A stretch of DNA of 64,000 nt from Bondarzewia mesenterica (Eukaryota; Basidiomycota; Agaricomycetes; Russulales; Bondarzewiaceae). The position numbers and the translations under genes were made by a program. Each line of letters starts with the position of its first letter. The first letter of the stretch is position 1. The DNA lies in NCBI GenBank assembly GCA_004802705.1, contig SGPL01000018.1:1-64000 (forward strand), in the 5' to 3' direction. The notes under the pieces are model-generated. The model had not been told where the DNA came from. It made no database searches and saw only the letters and a list, made by a program, of their open reading frames with translations. Of this stretch, positions 35,301-48,883 are shown in pieces.

Positions 35301-38300
35301 GAGCAAGGCTCCCTGGAGCCTATCCCTCGTCATCCTGACTTCCGCCTATTCGCATGCATGAATCCCGCCACAGATGTGGGGAAGAAAGATCTTCCTCCGA
35401 ACATCCGGTCTCGCTTCACTGAGATAGACGTGCCCCCTCCTGATGCCGACCGTGAAACGCTTTTGAGCATTGTCACACAGTACATAGGAGCCTCAGCGGT
35501 TGGCGACAAAGGTGCGATTATGGATGTCGCTGAGTTCTACACAGCTGTAAAGAAGCTGGCCGAAGAGAGACAGATTGCCGACGGCTCAAATCATCGGCCC
35601 CACTTCAGTATGCGCACTCTCGCGCGCGCGCTGACTTTTGCGAGTGACATCGCGCCTAACTACAGTCTCCGAAGGGCCCTTTGGGAGGGCTGTTTGATGG
35701 CGTTCACAATGGTCTTGGACGCGCCCAGCGCGGAGCTGGTCACAACCTTGGCTCAAAAGCATATACTGGCTGGCGTTCGCAATCCTCGTTCCTTGTTGGC
35801 GCAGGAGCCGGCAGTACCTAATGGTCATTCTTCCGATGAATTCGTAAAGTTTGGGCATTTCTTCTTGGAACGGGGTCCCATTCCTGAAGACGCTGTGGAT
35901 GATTATATCATGACGCCTTCCGTCCAGAAGAAGCTCATTGACCTTGCCAGGATCATTATCACTAGGCGTTTCCCGGTCTTGATCGAGGGCCCGACGTCCA
36001 GCGGCAAGACTAGTTCGATCGAGTACTTGGCAAAACGCACTGGCCATCGCTTTGTTCGTATCAATAACCATGAACATACGGATATTCAGGAATATTTGGG
36101 AACGTACGTCTCGGATCCTGCCACCGGCAAATTGGTGTTCCATGATGGGTTGCTCGTGCAGGCCCTTCGTCAGGGAGACTGGATCGTTCTGGATGAGTTG
36201 AACTTGGCGCCTACAGATGTCCTTGAGGCACTCAATCGTCTTTTGGATGACAACCGCGAACTTGTCATCCCGGAGACGCAGGAGGTCGTTCGCCCACACC
36301 CTCATTTCTTACTGTTCGCGACGCAGAATCCGCCTGGTCTTTATGGAGGACGCAAGGTCTTGTCTCGGGCTTTCCGCAACCGCTTCTTGGAGGTTCATTT
36401 CGAGGACGTTCCTCAGGCGGAGTTGAAGGAAATATTGTGCCAGCGTTGTCGGATTGCGCCATCATATGGCGAACGCATTGTGGGCGTCTTTCGGGAATTA
36501 CAACAGCGTCGGCAATCGAGCCGTGTGTTCGAAAGCAAACATGGGTTTGCCACATTGCGTGACCTCTTCCGTTGGGCTGGCCGAGATGCTGTGGGTTACC
36601 AAGAGTTGGCGGAAAATGGCTACATGCTACTTGCCGAACGTACTCGTCGAGACGATGACAAGGTGGTAGTCAAAGAAGTCATTGAGTCAATTATGAAGGT
36701 ACAAATTGACGAGACCAGTTTGTACGACTTTCATCGCAACGGGGGCGAGATCGCGACCGCCCTTGGCTTCTCAATTCCATCATCATCACCTCTCGTCTGG
36801 ACAAAAGCAATGCAACGCCTCCTAGTACTCGTCGGTCGTGCTCTCCGTTTTAACGAGCCTGTGCTACTGGTAGGCGAGACTGGCTCTGGAAAGACGTCAA
36901 TATGCCAAGTTTACGCCGACGCAGTCCACAAGCGGCTATTTGCAGTCAATTGTCACCAGAACACAGAGACCGCAGATCTTATTGGGGGGTTACGTCCTGT
37001 GCGCAACAGGACCGTTTTGGAGGCAGAGGCACTTCAGGAAGCGGCCGGCTTTCTGGCGCAGAATGGTATCGTCAATGCACCTTCGGACGTGCAATCACTA
37101 TTGTCATTCCTGAATCAACTGTCAAGATCTTCGACGACACAGCTCGTCCAAGCTCAGGTGGAGGATGTACGGCACAAACTTCAGCGGTTGCAGGCTATCT
37201 TCGAATGGTGTGACGGTCCATTAGTGGAGGCAATGCGTCATGGCGATGTTCTACTCCTGGACGAGATCTCATTGGCCGACGATTCCGTACTCGAGCGTCT
37301 CAACAGCGTCCTGGAACCCGGTCGCACTGTAGTGCTCGCTGAACGTGGCGGGGACGACGTGGATCAGTCGATTGTCAAGGCTGAGCCGGGCTTCAAGCTC
37401 GTGGCAACGATGAATCCAGGCGGCGACTACGGAAAGAAGGAGCTGTCGCCTGCTCTGCGCAATCGATTCACAGAAATCTGGGTACCCTCGGTGGATAACC
37501 GTCAGGATCTGTCACAGATTGTCGACAGCTCCTGGCGACAGGAGTCTCTCAAGCCGTACACCAATCGTCTACTGAACCTTTGTGATTGGCTGAGTGACAG
37601 AGTGTCTGAGCCTGCGTTGCTCGGCTTGCGAGACATTTTGGTACGTTCGTTGTCATTTCATCTTTTGCGCCTCTCAACTCGTTACGTAGGCATGGGTAGC
37701 CTTTTCTAACTCGGTGTGTACAATGGAAAATGCAGAATTGATGTCAGCAAATGAGATATTCGTAAGTCGCTTTGGTTTCAGTTATTTGTTTCCCTTCTCA
37801 CATATGCCATAGCATCATGCAGCCCACATGACTATCCTTGATGGGCTTGGCTCTCTCCCACAGTTAGCTTCATACTCTGCGGAGGGTTTGCGAAAAGTTA
37901 AAAATGAAGCACTGTCGAAGCTGCAAGAGATCGCTCCGATTGCAACTGACAACGTTCTTTCCAATCATACCCTTCCTAACGCTGACTCGCACCTCATCCG
38001 ATTGGGCGCCTTTGCTGTCCCTCGAGGGCCAGCAGATCGGAAGGCTCATTCATACACCCTGCAGGCCCCGACAACCAGAAACAACGCGATGCGGGTGATC
38101 AGGGCATGTCAAGTGCCGAAACCTATTCTCCTGGAAGGTAGTCCTGGTGTTGGAAAGACCAGTTTGATAACGGCCTTGGCGAATCTATGTGGCTATCATC
38201 TTTGTCGTATCAATCTCTCCGACCAAACGGATCTTGCAGACTTATTTGGTTCGGATCTGCCAGTTGAAGGGGGAGGACCTGGGGAGTTCGCGTGGAAGAA

Positions 38301-41300
38301 CGCCGAATTCCTTACGGCGTTGCAAGAAGGGCATTGGGTTTTGTTAGACGAAATGAATCTCGCGCCTCAGGCTGTTCTCGAAGGCCTGAACGCTGTCTTA
38401 GACCACCGTGGTACCGTCTACCTTCCCGAGTTGGGACGATCATTCACACGACACCCCTCTTTTCGGATCTTCGCTGCTCAGAATCCAATACATCAAGGTG
38501 GCGGTCGGAAGGGTCTTCCGAAGTCCTTCGTCAACCGATTTACCAAGGTTTTCATTGAACCTCTGACCCCCGTCGACCTTTTGGAGATCTGCCGACACTT
38601 ATTTCCCGACTATCCTTCGGATTGGCTTCAGTCGATGATCACATACAACGCGCGATTGGAAGAAGAGGTTGTCAGTAAGAAAACATTTGCTCGAACAGGT
38701 ACTCCATGGGAGTTTAATCTGCGAGACGTCACTCGTTGGGGCGCATTATTAACGTCTTCAAAGTGCTCGCTACACCCTGTTGAACATCTACGCGATATTT
38801 ATCTCGCTCGTTTCAGAACTAATGACGACAAAACTGCAGCCCGACGCATCTTCGACCAGATATTTGCTATATCTAGCGACCATTTGGAACGTGTTCCGTA
38901 CCCTTCTGTGTCTTCGTCTTACGTTCAGATTGGTCACTTCATCACTTCCCGTTCCAACTACTCGTCTCCGGCACGCTCTGGCCGCCTTCTGCAATCTCAA
39001 CTTGCGCTCATAGAAACCATAGGCACATCTCTCCGACAGGGCTGGCTAATCACCCTCACAGGGCCTCACGATAGCGGTAAGACTGGACTGGTAAGGTTCA
39101 TGGCTGAGTTAACTGGCAACTCCCTATACGAGGTCGCGATGAACAGTTCCACTGACACGACCGACATCCTCGGTAGCTTTGAGCAATTAGACAGCAATGG
39201 TCATTCGATCTCTTTGGTCCGCCGTACTGTCGCTCTCATAGACCGACTGTCGCGATCAATGGAGGGTTCGAAGCGGTTGATGTCGCGTCATTCGTCCGCA
39301 TTAAAGAAGATCGCAGATGTGCAATCACCCAGCATTCTTGACCTCAATATCCTACGAGCAGCCAAGAATGTTCTTGACGAGCTAGGGGATCTGGATAGTG
39401 ACTGTGCCCGCGAACGAATTGACCTCCTCGATGAAATTCAAAACCAGTTTCCCATGCCGGCTTCCGCAGGAAAATTCGAGTGGGTCGACGGTCCTTTAAT
39501 CCGTGCCATGAGGCAAGGTCACTGGCTTTTACTGGACAGCGCTAACCTTTGCAGCCCATCGGTTCTGGATAGGCTCAACTCCTTGTGCGAACCTTCCGGT
39601 GTACTGATTTTGAGCGAACGAGGCTATGTCGGAAGTTCTGTGCAGGTCATTAAGCCCCATCCAGACTTCCGACTCTTTATGTGTGTGGACCCGCATCATG
39701 GAGAACTGTCTCGTGCTATGCGTAACCGAGGCATTGAGGTCGCAGTTCCTGTAGATCGAACTCTGGAGGATCTCAGCCGGCTACGGGATTATTTCCGCTT
39801 ACCAGAAGAACGTCCAGAAGCAGGATTTTCCGCCCACATGTCCTGTCTAGAATTTGAAGGACTGCGTAGAGCATTATTCACCACGACTACAACTTCCAAT
39901 GCCTACTGGCCGTCCGGCCAAAGTCTGTGCGAGGATTCGCCATCGTCAGCCGTACTACACAGAGCTCCGTTGCTCTTTCCATCCCCCACTACCCTCCCCA
40001 GCCAAGTCTCTTCCGACTCTATCTTGTCTTTCGCCGTCATTTCCTCTCCTCCTGCATATGCGTCTCATTTGTCACGATACGCCATGCTCTTCGAGCTATC
40101 TATGCGGCCTGATCGGCTAACGCAGCTTTCCGCGGTTCTAGATGCCTTGAGGAAGAGCACTCTGTGGGGAAAGTTGGACGAAAGCCGGCGGCAGATGAGA
40201 CAGATATGGCCAGTATCTCATGATTTTCTCTCCGTTCAGGTCAGTACTCACACTTTTTTTGCCGCGCTTTCAGCAGCCTGTACCTCTTGAGTTACATGTA
40301 CTAAAATTTGACGTGAATATATTCAGCCTTTTGATTTCTTGGCGAAATCTATCACTCTTTGCCACTCTTATCCTGAGCTCGACCGACCCTCCGTGCAACA
40401 CTCAATTCTGCGTGTATTGGAACTATTCATAAGGCTGTTTGCCGACGATCATGCCAAGCGCTCCGCGGTGGAATTGTCCACCTCTAAAGCCGCCAACAAG
40501 TCCTTTGATGCTCCAGCAAATCGACGAGCTATGAAAGCGGTCGAAGAAGTAGTTGATTGTGTACACAGGCTTGGAATGGATCTGCTGGCGCATTTTGGCG
40601 AGAACTCCGAGGATGCATTCGTGAGTTGATTGCATTAAGTAGTAGTCGCGCATTTTTGACGGGTCATTTTATGACAGGGTGATATCAAGCTCTCGTTGAA
40701 GCTGCAGAAATTCTCTCAGTTCATGAGGATTAAAACTGCCGATGCATTTGATTTTTCAGCCATCCAGACCATTGTGAAGTGGATCAATAATGCTCTATGC
40801 AATACTCCTCGACTTTTATGGCACTACGCGAGCCGGTTACCATTCTCGAGCGCATGGTCACTCCATCGTCAGGACTGGGTTTGGAAAATATCTGGTCCAC
40901 ACTGCTCATGCCGAAAACGTTAAAGACCAATTTGGCTCAGCTTGAGGCTCTGGCTTGCAGCGGAGAGGAAGCCTATGGTACGTTCACGCAGAATTGAGCG
41001 AATAGTCCATTCACCTACAGTCTTCAGAACTCCGCTCGCGCATCCTGGAACTAATGGCAATCGAAACGCTTCCCATATCAATGCCTGGTGCTGATAAAGG
41101 AGCCATCGAGCGCACCTCACAAGACATACAAAGTGTAATGTGATTCACTCGTCCGCCGAATATAACCATTGATGGTCGTTTATAACAGCGACTTCTTAGT
41201 AAGACTGGCCAACAAAGATCTCTGCCAGAATCGTTAAAGGATGATCCCATTTCGGTCATCAAGGAGCTCGCCGTTATCATCTCAATTGGTACTCGAAACA

Positions 41301-44300
41301 AGGATATCGTAGAGGCACGTAGACAACGTCGTCTACCCAGGGCTTCAGTACAACTACTAATTGCAATATGTATAGGGCTGCGATCATGTTCTTCGGCTTG
41401 CCTGTCAAAATTCTGACGGACCTCTCACCCGGTTTGTGCCATACAGACATGCCGCTTGGGCCTTAGGAGTCGATGGATGTACGTCATTTTCTCGTAGAGC
41501 AACGCCTTCCTTACTCACCTTCATATCAGTTAAGGTAGCCACCCTCGCCCAATTACACAGGTCCTGGATGCAGGCGCTTTGGAATATAGACAATGTGAAT
41601 GCCAATGATGGACCGTCTATCCTTCTTCAGCCCACAGAATTGCGAGGCACGATCATTAAATGGTAAGTTTTGTCTGTTCGCCTTTCGAACAGCATTTGAC
41701 ATCATCGAAGTGATTGGGATAAAGTCTCGTTACGATCGCTCAAGAGCTACGAGCATGCTCTCAAACGGCATTCAGAGCTCATTCTTTCGGACTTCGGAGC
41801 ACCAACTTCTCGCCTTCACGAACTCTCCGCCTTCTACCGTCAAGCGTTGTTAATGGTAAGTCCGTCATCCGCATAGTTTTTGAAATTTTCTTGTTGATCT
41901 TCCATCCTCAGCTGTCATTCTGCTTTCCCGAGTCCTTCGATGAGAACACGCGGACAGCACTTCAGAATGCTTGCACAGGCCATTTAACGGATCTTCATGA
42001 CTCTCTTCTAAAGATTCTCAAGCTCATGCAGCAGTCCAGTCACTCGTACTTCTGTCTCGCTGTGCAACGCTCTTTGGAGTCTCCAGTTTCCCTCTTAGAG
42101 GCATCTGCATCGCAGGCATCTTCTGCTGTTGCGCTAGGACAATGCCTGATTGCTCTATTCCGCATGTTTGTGGAGTTATATGTCCCGGATACTCCTTTGG
42201 ACCCGTCTGCTAGTCGACGCTGCACCTTCGAGTTCTGGAGACAGGAGCATTTGAGGCTCTCAACAGAGCTTCAACTCCAGGTGCAGCTCGAGCGTCGGAC
42301 TACGGGTAACTGCACTAACACACTTACTATATATCTGGAGCACGAACTCGACATTGTCAAGCAGCATCTTGATGAATCCGCAGCTCCCTTCGAAGAATCA
42401 AGACATGACGTGACGCACCTCAAGGAGTTCTGGTCCGAAGTTTCTCAGTTCATGACGCAGGTTGCTTCGTCTGCTAAATTGGATTCGCTTCTGGGTCTGC
42501 TTCATTCGGGGGATTCAGCCTCGAACACACGGGAGCATGTGATGCAGCAGTCCATTGCAGGATTTTGCCAGAGACTCGATGCAGTATATGCCGACTTCGA
42601 GGATATTAGCTCACCTCTGCAATGGGCTTTCCTCTACCTCAGGCTTGGTATACGCCTCATTAGTCGCGCTCATCTATTGCATCACAACGATGGCGCGGGG
42701 ATTGTTGCCGGGGCATTGGTGGTCTCTCCGTCTGTCAGGAGTGCAACGATGTTGCGAAGCCAGCCTATCGTGGACGTTCAGATACCGGGATTGGATGCCG
42801 TTCAATCTCTGATCCTCAGTATGGCGGCAACAACGTTCGAGCTAAGCATTGGGATCGATCTTGACTCGCTGATAGAGTCACTTCATTTGGTCTACGAACA
42901 AGCCGTCCGGCTATGGCAAATAGACCGCACAAGGGAAGAGGAAGCTAACAAGGCATCGCAGTCTCTGTATCGATCGACACGTATGGAGCATGACAGTATC
43001 CTGGACTCCGAAATGGAGGAGCGAGAATTCCTAGCTCTTTTTCCCAACTTCGAAAATACCTTCGATCCGGACTACGATGCGAGCCACACTGCTCACCACA
43101 CGCCGACTCTCATTGACTCCTCATCCATCCAAAAAATCTGTGACTTTCATCTTCTTCTCTGGCAGGCAGGCAGCGCTACTCGTGACAGTCTCGAGACATC
43201 ATCACTCTTTTCTCAGAACCGAAATCTCCTCCTGCAATCCATCGTGGCAGCTCATTTAGAGACTCTTCCGGGAGATCTTGATCAAGCCAGTTTCGCGTAT
43301 CAACTCTCCCTTCTCAATGAGCGTTTAAGTGACCTTCGAAAGCAGTCTAGAGTTACTCGGCCATATAATTTCTATCTCGATGCCAATGTTCCAGAGGTTC
43401 AGAAGGCTACAGCAGTAGTTGAAGCTCTCGATCAACGGGTCGAATCGCTCACTCAGGAATGGCCAGACCAGATGGTGCTGCATCATTTGAGGGAACGTTG
43501 CGTTCAGGTTCTTTGCTTAAACCTCAAGAGCCCAGTCGCCAAGGTTCTCGCTGCTCTCGAGCAGTTGCTTCTCCAGACCGAGGACTGGGAGTTGTATGCT
43601 AATCGACACAACAACTTAAAGGACCATCGACATGCTCTCACAAGCTTAATCGTCGAATGGCGACAGTTGGAGTTGTCTAGTTGGCGAGGATTGCTGGAGA
43701 CACAAGCCGCGCTATTCGAAGATGGAGTCTCCGAATGGTGGTTCCGCCTTTACGATGCTCTTGTCCGAGGATTGCTTGACGTCGTCGAAGGGGTTCCTGA
43801 TCACGGCCCAGGCAGCCTGGATACTTACCTCGGCACTCTCGTCCCACTCGTTGACGATTTTATCAAGACAAGTCCAATGGGACAATTTCAGCGGCGATTG
43901 ACTCTTTTAGCGAGTTTCGAGTACTTCATACATCGACTCGTTGACTCCAAAACCGGCGAGCAAGCCAATGCCTTGCGAAGAATTGCGCGGATCCTTCACG
44001 CTACTCGGTCCCATTACATTCAGTACCTCCCCCGAGTCCTGGCATCATTCACCTCCCAAAGAAGTGTTCTCGAGACGGAGATCACAGGTTTCATCAAACT
44101 TGCCAGCTGGAGGGACGTGAATGTTCAGGCATTGAGACAGAGCGCACAGCGTACACATCATCAGCTGTACAAAAATATCCGCAAATTCCGAGACATCATG
44201 CGCCAGCCCACTGATGAGTTGCTCAGATCGGAGAGAGCGGGGGATTTAGACTCTGTGCCTACCTTCACGTTCTCGCAGCTTGCAAAACATGTCGACATAG

Positions 44301-47300
44301 AGAAAGTTAATTTCCCAGATCGCGTTGTGCTCAAGAGCGGACCGGCTCATCTTCAGGATCTCTCCCGTACCTTCAAGAAGTACGACTCGCTATTGGCCAC
44401 GCGCATTGAATCATTCATTCTGTCGTGCCCATCTCACAGTGTCGAGGCGCTCGCAGCGGACGTCATCAATACTGCGAAGAGCCTATCAGACTTGTCCGTT
44501 CCTTCTGACGTTCCAAAAGAACGTAAAGAGAAACAGCTCAAAGGTATCTTGGTGCGCAAAAGGAAGGCGTGGAGTGACCTCCTCAAAGAGTTGAAGAGGA
44601 TAGGATTTGCCGTCAATGTGAAGCCTGAGGTCTCGGAGCGGCAACGCAACGAATGTTGGATTCGGGAGCAGCCAGTAGTTCTGAGCCCACGTCCTGATCC
44701 ATTTGATGTCTCGAAGGTAGAGCATTATTTCCATAGGCTCCAAAGTCTCTTACCGGAGGTCCGGGCTGCGCTTTCGGGACATCATCCGGATTTGCCTACA
44801 AGGGAGCTTCAGAGAGGTGTGTTGTTGCTGGAATCCGGATTTTCCGTCGCATTAGGTGTTCGTGCCCAGTAAGTGATTTCGACAATCATTCTAAGCGCTT
44901 TTGTCTGACCTGCCATAGATTGGTCACCATGCTCAACGGCTTCGACCGCCTGAACAATGTTGCTCGTCGTCTACATATGTTCGTCAACTCTGGAAAGGTT
45001 GTTCGCACTGGTTCCAAAGCATTGGAGGACGTGATCCGCGTCAAAGACACTACCTGCCGATTCGTTCACGCCCTTTCCGAGATGATACGCAATATAGAGA
45101 TGTTTGACGAGCTATCCCCCGGTCAACGTGTTCCTGTTTCTCTGCTCGTGGAAGCACGTTCAAGGTTAGCGTTAACGACGAACCATCGGGACAACTTATC
45201 TGCAGTTGTGGATGCGATGAGAATGATGGTTACACCAATTCTTCTTGAAGGTTTGTTTCACGTTACACGTGTAGGCATTCAGGGTACTCATGCCTCCACC
45301 GAACAGATGAATACGCGGTTGTGAGCAGCGGTGCAAATCACCTGGAACAATTCGCCAACATCCTTGAACTCTGGGAGAAGAATCACCCTCACCTACAGCG
45401 ACTCCTTTCCCCGCTCCGTACCTGGATTGAGTCCCAGGCCGAGGTCATCCCCTTCACAGATACCGTCGTCGAAGACGATGATTTTAATCCTGACCATGTC
45501 ATTGATGCGCTTCTCGTGACTGTCCAGTCTATCTTGTCCAAGCTACCGGACGACAACCAACAGGATCAACCCGACGATGATGATTCGTACACCAAAATTA
45601 CGTCAAATATCTTGGGAGAGATAAGCAATTTGCTTCAAGTAGCTTCGTTCACCGAGAAGCTGGACTTGATTGGTGCAAAGCTCCCGAATGCATCTCCGGA
45701 GACGGGAAAAACTCATGTCCTTCGAGTGTTACCCTTCATCGATCGCTACGTCGGTCTGGTAGAGCAACAGATGGTGTCTCTCATCCGATGGGCTGGCAGT
45801 TTACTAAAACTTCAGTATGTCGTCTGCTCCATTATCAACACCGTTGCTACACAAGGGTTTTGTAAACCACCGGACATGGACGAATCTGGCGAAGGAAAAG
45901 ATGGAGGTGACGCTGTCGGCGGCGTTGGTTTGGGAGAGGGGACAGGGAGCGAGAACGTCAGCAAGGAAATTGAGGATGAAAGCCAAGTTGAAGGTCTGAA
46001 GGGAGACGGAGGAGAGAACAACCAGGAGCGGCAGAAAGGAGGCGATGAGGAGGAAGACGCCATCGAGATGGGAGACGATTTTGAAGGAGAGATGGAGGAT
46101 TTGCCGGAAACAGGATCACAGCATGGAGAAGATGAAGAAGAAGAAGACGAAGCCGAAGAAACGGAGGGACCGGACGAGCAGATTGGAGATATTGACAAGT
46201 CAGATCCCTCGGCAGTCGACGAGAAACTATGGGGAGATGAGAAAGGCCCTGAAGGTGATGCTGAAGGGAAGACGAACGAAGATAGAGCCACCCAGAAAGG
46301 GGCGGATGCGGAAATTGTTGCAAAGGAGGGGACAAAACCAGAAATGAAAAAAAGACACTCTGGAGAAAGAGAGGGCAGCCGATGATGACGTTTGTGACGA
46401 GCAGATACCCGAAGACGGTATCGAAGACCAAGGGGATATTGCTCCTGATGGAGATGGTGGGCCAATCGATGATCGTGTCCAGGACGCCAACACGCTTGAT
46501 CTTCCTGACGACTTGGACCTGGGTACCGGAGAGGAAACGCAGGAGGATGCATCTCCTGATGACGATGACCAGATGCTTGAAGATGGCCTGGAAGAGCGAG
46601 AAGAGCGACTCTCAGATTTCGAAGGCGCCGATGATGCAGAGCAAGGTCAAGAATCTACGCCGGAGCCGATGGATGAGGGGAACGTGCACAGTGCGTATAG
46701 GCGAGAAGAAACCCAGGAAGATGACGACGATCAGCCTGAAGGAGACCGGCCACCGGACGATGCTGTGGCCCAGCCAGATCTCCAGTCAGGAGATGGGTTT
46801 GCTGATGCAATGCCAGAGGAATCGCTGAATTCGAACGACCGCGAGAATGTCCCTGCTCGTCAATCAGGTGGTACCCGAGGTTCTTCTGGCCAGACCGCTG
46901 GTGTGGGTGAAGAGACCAGCCACGAGGATGGGTGAGTGACTTGGAAAAAATTCACCCCGACAAATCACTTACTGGCTCGCTCGTAGAGAAACAGAAGAAA
47001 GTCGAACTCAGGCGGATGCATCCGAAAGGGATAACAATGGGCGTGGGTCTGCAATGGCTGGCGCTCAGCAAAGCAACGCCCCTTCCCAAGAATCATCTAA
47101 ACGGGAATTGGCCAGCAATCCTCTTCGAAGTCTCGGAGACACACTTAAAGAAATCCGCCAGCGCTTCGATGATATCCTCGAGAGCGGCGAGGCACAGGAT
47201 CAAGCTACACCACAGCCTGCTGATACAGCGGAGACGTCGCAATTAGAATATCTTCGGCCTGGCGATGTCGATCACGAAATACAGGCTCTGGGTCCAGCGG

Positions 47301-48571
47301 AAGCAGATCAGGTTGCCAAACTCAGCGAGCTCAAACTTGTCGAGGACGAACGGCAGGCAGATGTTGAAAATTCTTTCATGGACATTGACGATCCCGAAGC
47401 GTCCATACCTCCGTCCCACCATCCGCAGACATCAGCTCTTCCTTTCCAAAATACTGCTCAAAGTCTTCAAGAGGATGTCGAAAGTGCTCTAACTCACCAT
47501 GAAATTCGCTCCTCAAATGCGATGCGGACCTGGGACCGATCCCCCGACGACCTCGCACCGAGATCTGATTTCGATATGAAAGAGCCAGAGGACCAAGAGT
47601 ACGTCGAGTCAGAGTTGCGTCGCTGGCAAGCAGAAGGCCGAAGAACAGCAGGTGCTGAGAATCTCTGGCAACTGTACGCTTCCCTGACACATGATTTGTC
47701 CTATGCTTTGTGCGAGCAACTTCGTCTCATTCTCGAGCCAACGCTTGCAACGCGACTCAAGGGAGACTACCGCACTGGAAAGCGTCTCAATATGAAGAAG
47801 ATCATTCCCTACATCGCTAGCGAGTACACGAAGGACAAGATATGGTTGCGACGAACTCGACCAAGTCAGCGCGAGTATCAAGTTCTCATCGCTCTTGACG
47901 ATTCAAGGTCCATGTCCGAGTCTCATTCGGTCCACCTTGCGTATGAGACATTAGCTCTCGTGTCCAAGGCGCTCAGTCGATTGGAGGTGGGAGATATCGG
48001 CATAGCAAAATTTGGAGAGGTGGTCGATGTGCTGCATGGCTTCGATGAGGGGCCATTCACGGATCAGGCAGGGATGCGGGTCATGGGATCATTTAACTTC
48101 AGTCAAAAGGCCACAAATGTTCTCTCGCTTGTGGAGTCCAGTCTGAAGATCCTCGAAGAGGCCAGGGGACGACGGTCAACCAGTTCAGCTTCTGCGGCTG
48201 ATCTTTGGCAGTTGGAGATCATCATCTCGGATGGGATCTGTCAAGATCATGACAGGCTTCGAACGATCCTGCGGAAAGCGGAGGAACAACGCGTTATGAT
48301 CGTATTCATAGTTATCGACTCCCTTCATTCCAACACAGCTGCGGCGGCTACATTGGTGGGGTCAGCCAGCGCTGGAGCAGTGCTAAACTCCATCCTCTCG
48401 ATGAATCAAGTGGCGTACAAGCAAGTTGATGGACGGATGGAGTTGCAAATGCAAAGGTATCTGGACTCGTTCCCTTTCGAGTACTATGTAGTGCTGCGAA
48501 GCGTGGAGGCTTTGCCTGAAGTTCTGTCGAGCACATTGAAGCAGTTCTTTGAGCGTATTTCGGAGGAGTAA
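32387..48571 (+). CDS. MDN1: Midasin, giant AAA ATPase of 60S ribosome assembly (about 5,077 aa)
   Basis: Eighteen exons join to about 5,077 residues: 32387-32691, 32750-33247, 33300-34880, 34937-35146, 35207-37640, 37690-37761, 37813-40239, 40327-40620, 40678-40977, 41028-41134, 41189-41314, 41376-41478, 41530-41662, 41711-41855, 41912-44868, 44919-45250, 45307-46931 and 46987-48571. Six AAA modules carry P-loops: TSTPSAGKS, GETGTGKT, GPTSSGKT, GETGSGKT, GSPGVGKT and GPHDSGKT. A long linker and a D/E-rich hinge (about 45900-46930) lead to a MIDAS domain (LIALDDSRSMSES). Midasin strips Ytm1 and Rsa4 from pre-60S particles. Two homopolymer frame breaks occur: T4 at 40814-40817 lacks a base, and A7 at 46347-46353 has one extra. 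Intron 11 has a GC donor at 41315. Confidence 0.95.
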
Positions 48572-48883
48572 TAGTTACAATACATATTTTGCTTTTTCAC
48601 TACCAGTTGTCGAGATCTTACTCCGAATTGCTTTATGTGGTACGTTTTACGAAAGGATGATAATTTGGCAAAGGTTCCAACTTCAAATAACGCGTCTGAA
48701 TCACCTGACGTCAAATACTAATCATGTGATAATTCGGCAAGAGCCGAGATTTGATTACGTAGTCTACAGTAGCTTAATTTGGCGTGGTCAAGTACAGTCT
48801 CAGCTTGGCTGAGCCTCAGTGGAGGTACTCTCGGAGGCAAGTTGGCTCCTGACACTAACGGTCACCTCGCGTTCACTTCCATC
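48572..48883. other. Short intergenic region, 312 bp
   Basis: Between the MDN1 stop and the start of the pyrophosphatase gene, both on plus. No feature recognised. Confidence 0.5.

Noticed and set aside
35586..36305. 239-codon open frame on the minus strand
   Set aside because: Lies antisense within a conserved MDN1 exon. No domain, and the sense strand explains the sequence.
45812..46552. 246-codon minus-strand frame rich in Ser/Pro
   Set aside because: Antisense shadow of the Glu/Asp-rich hinge of MDN1.
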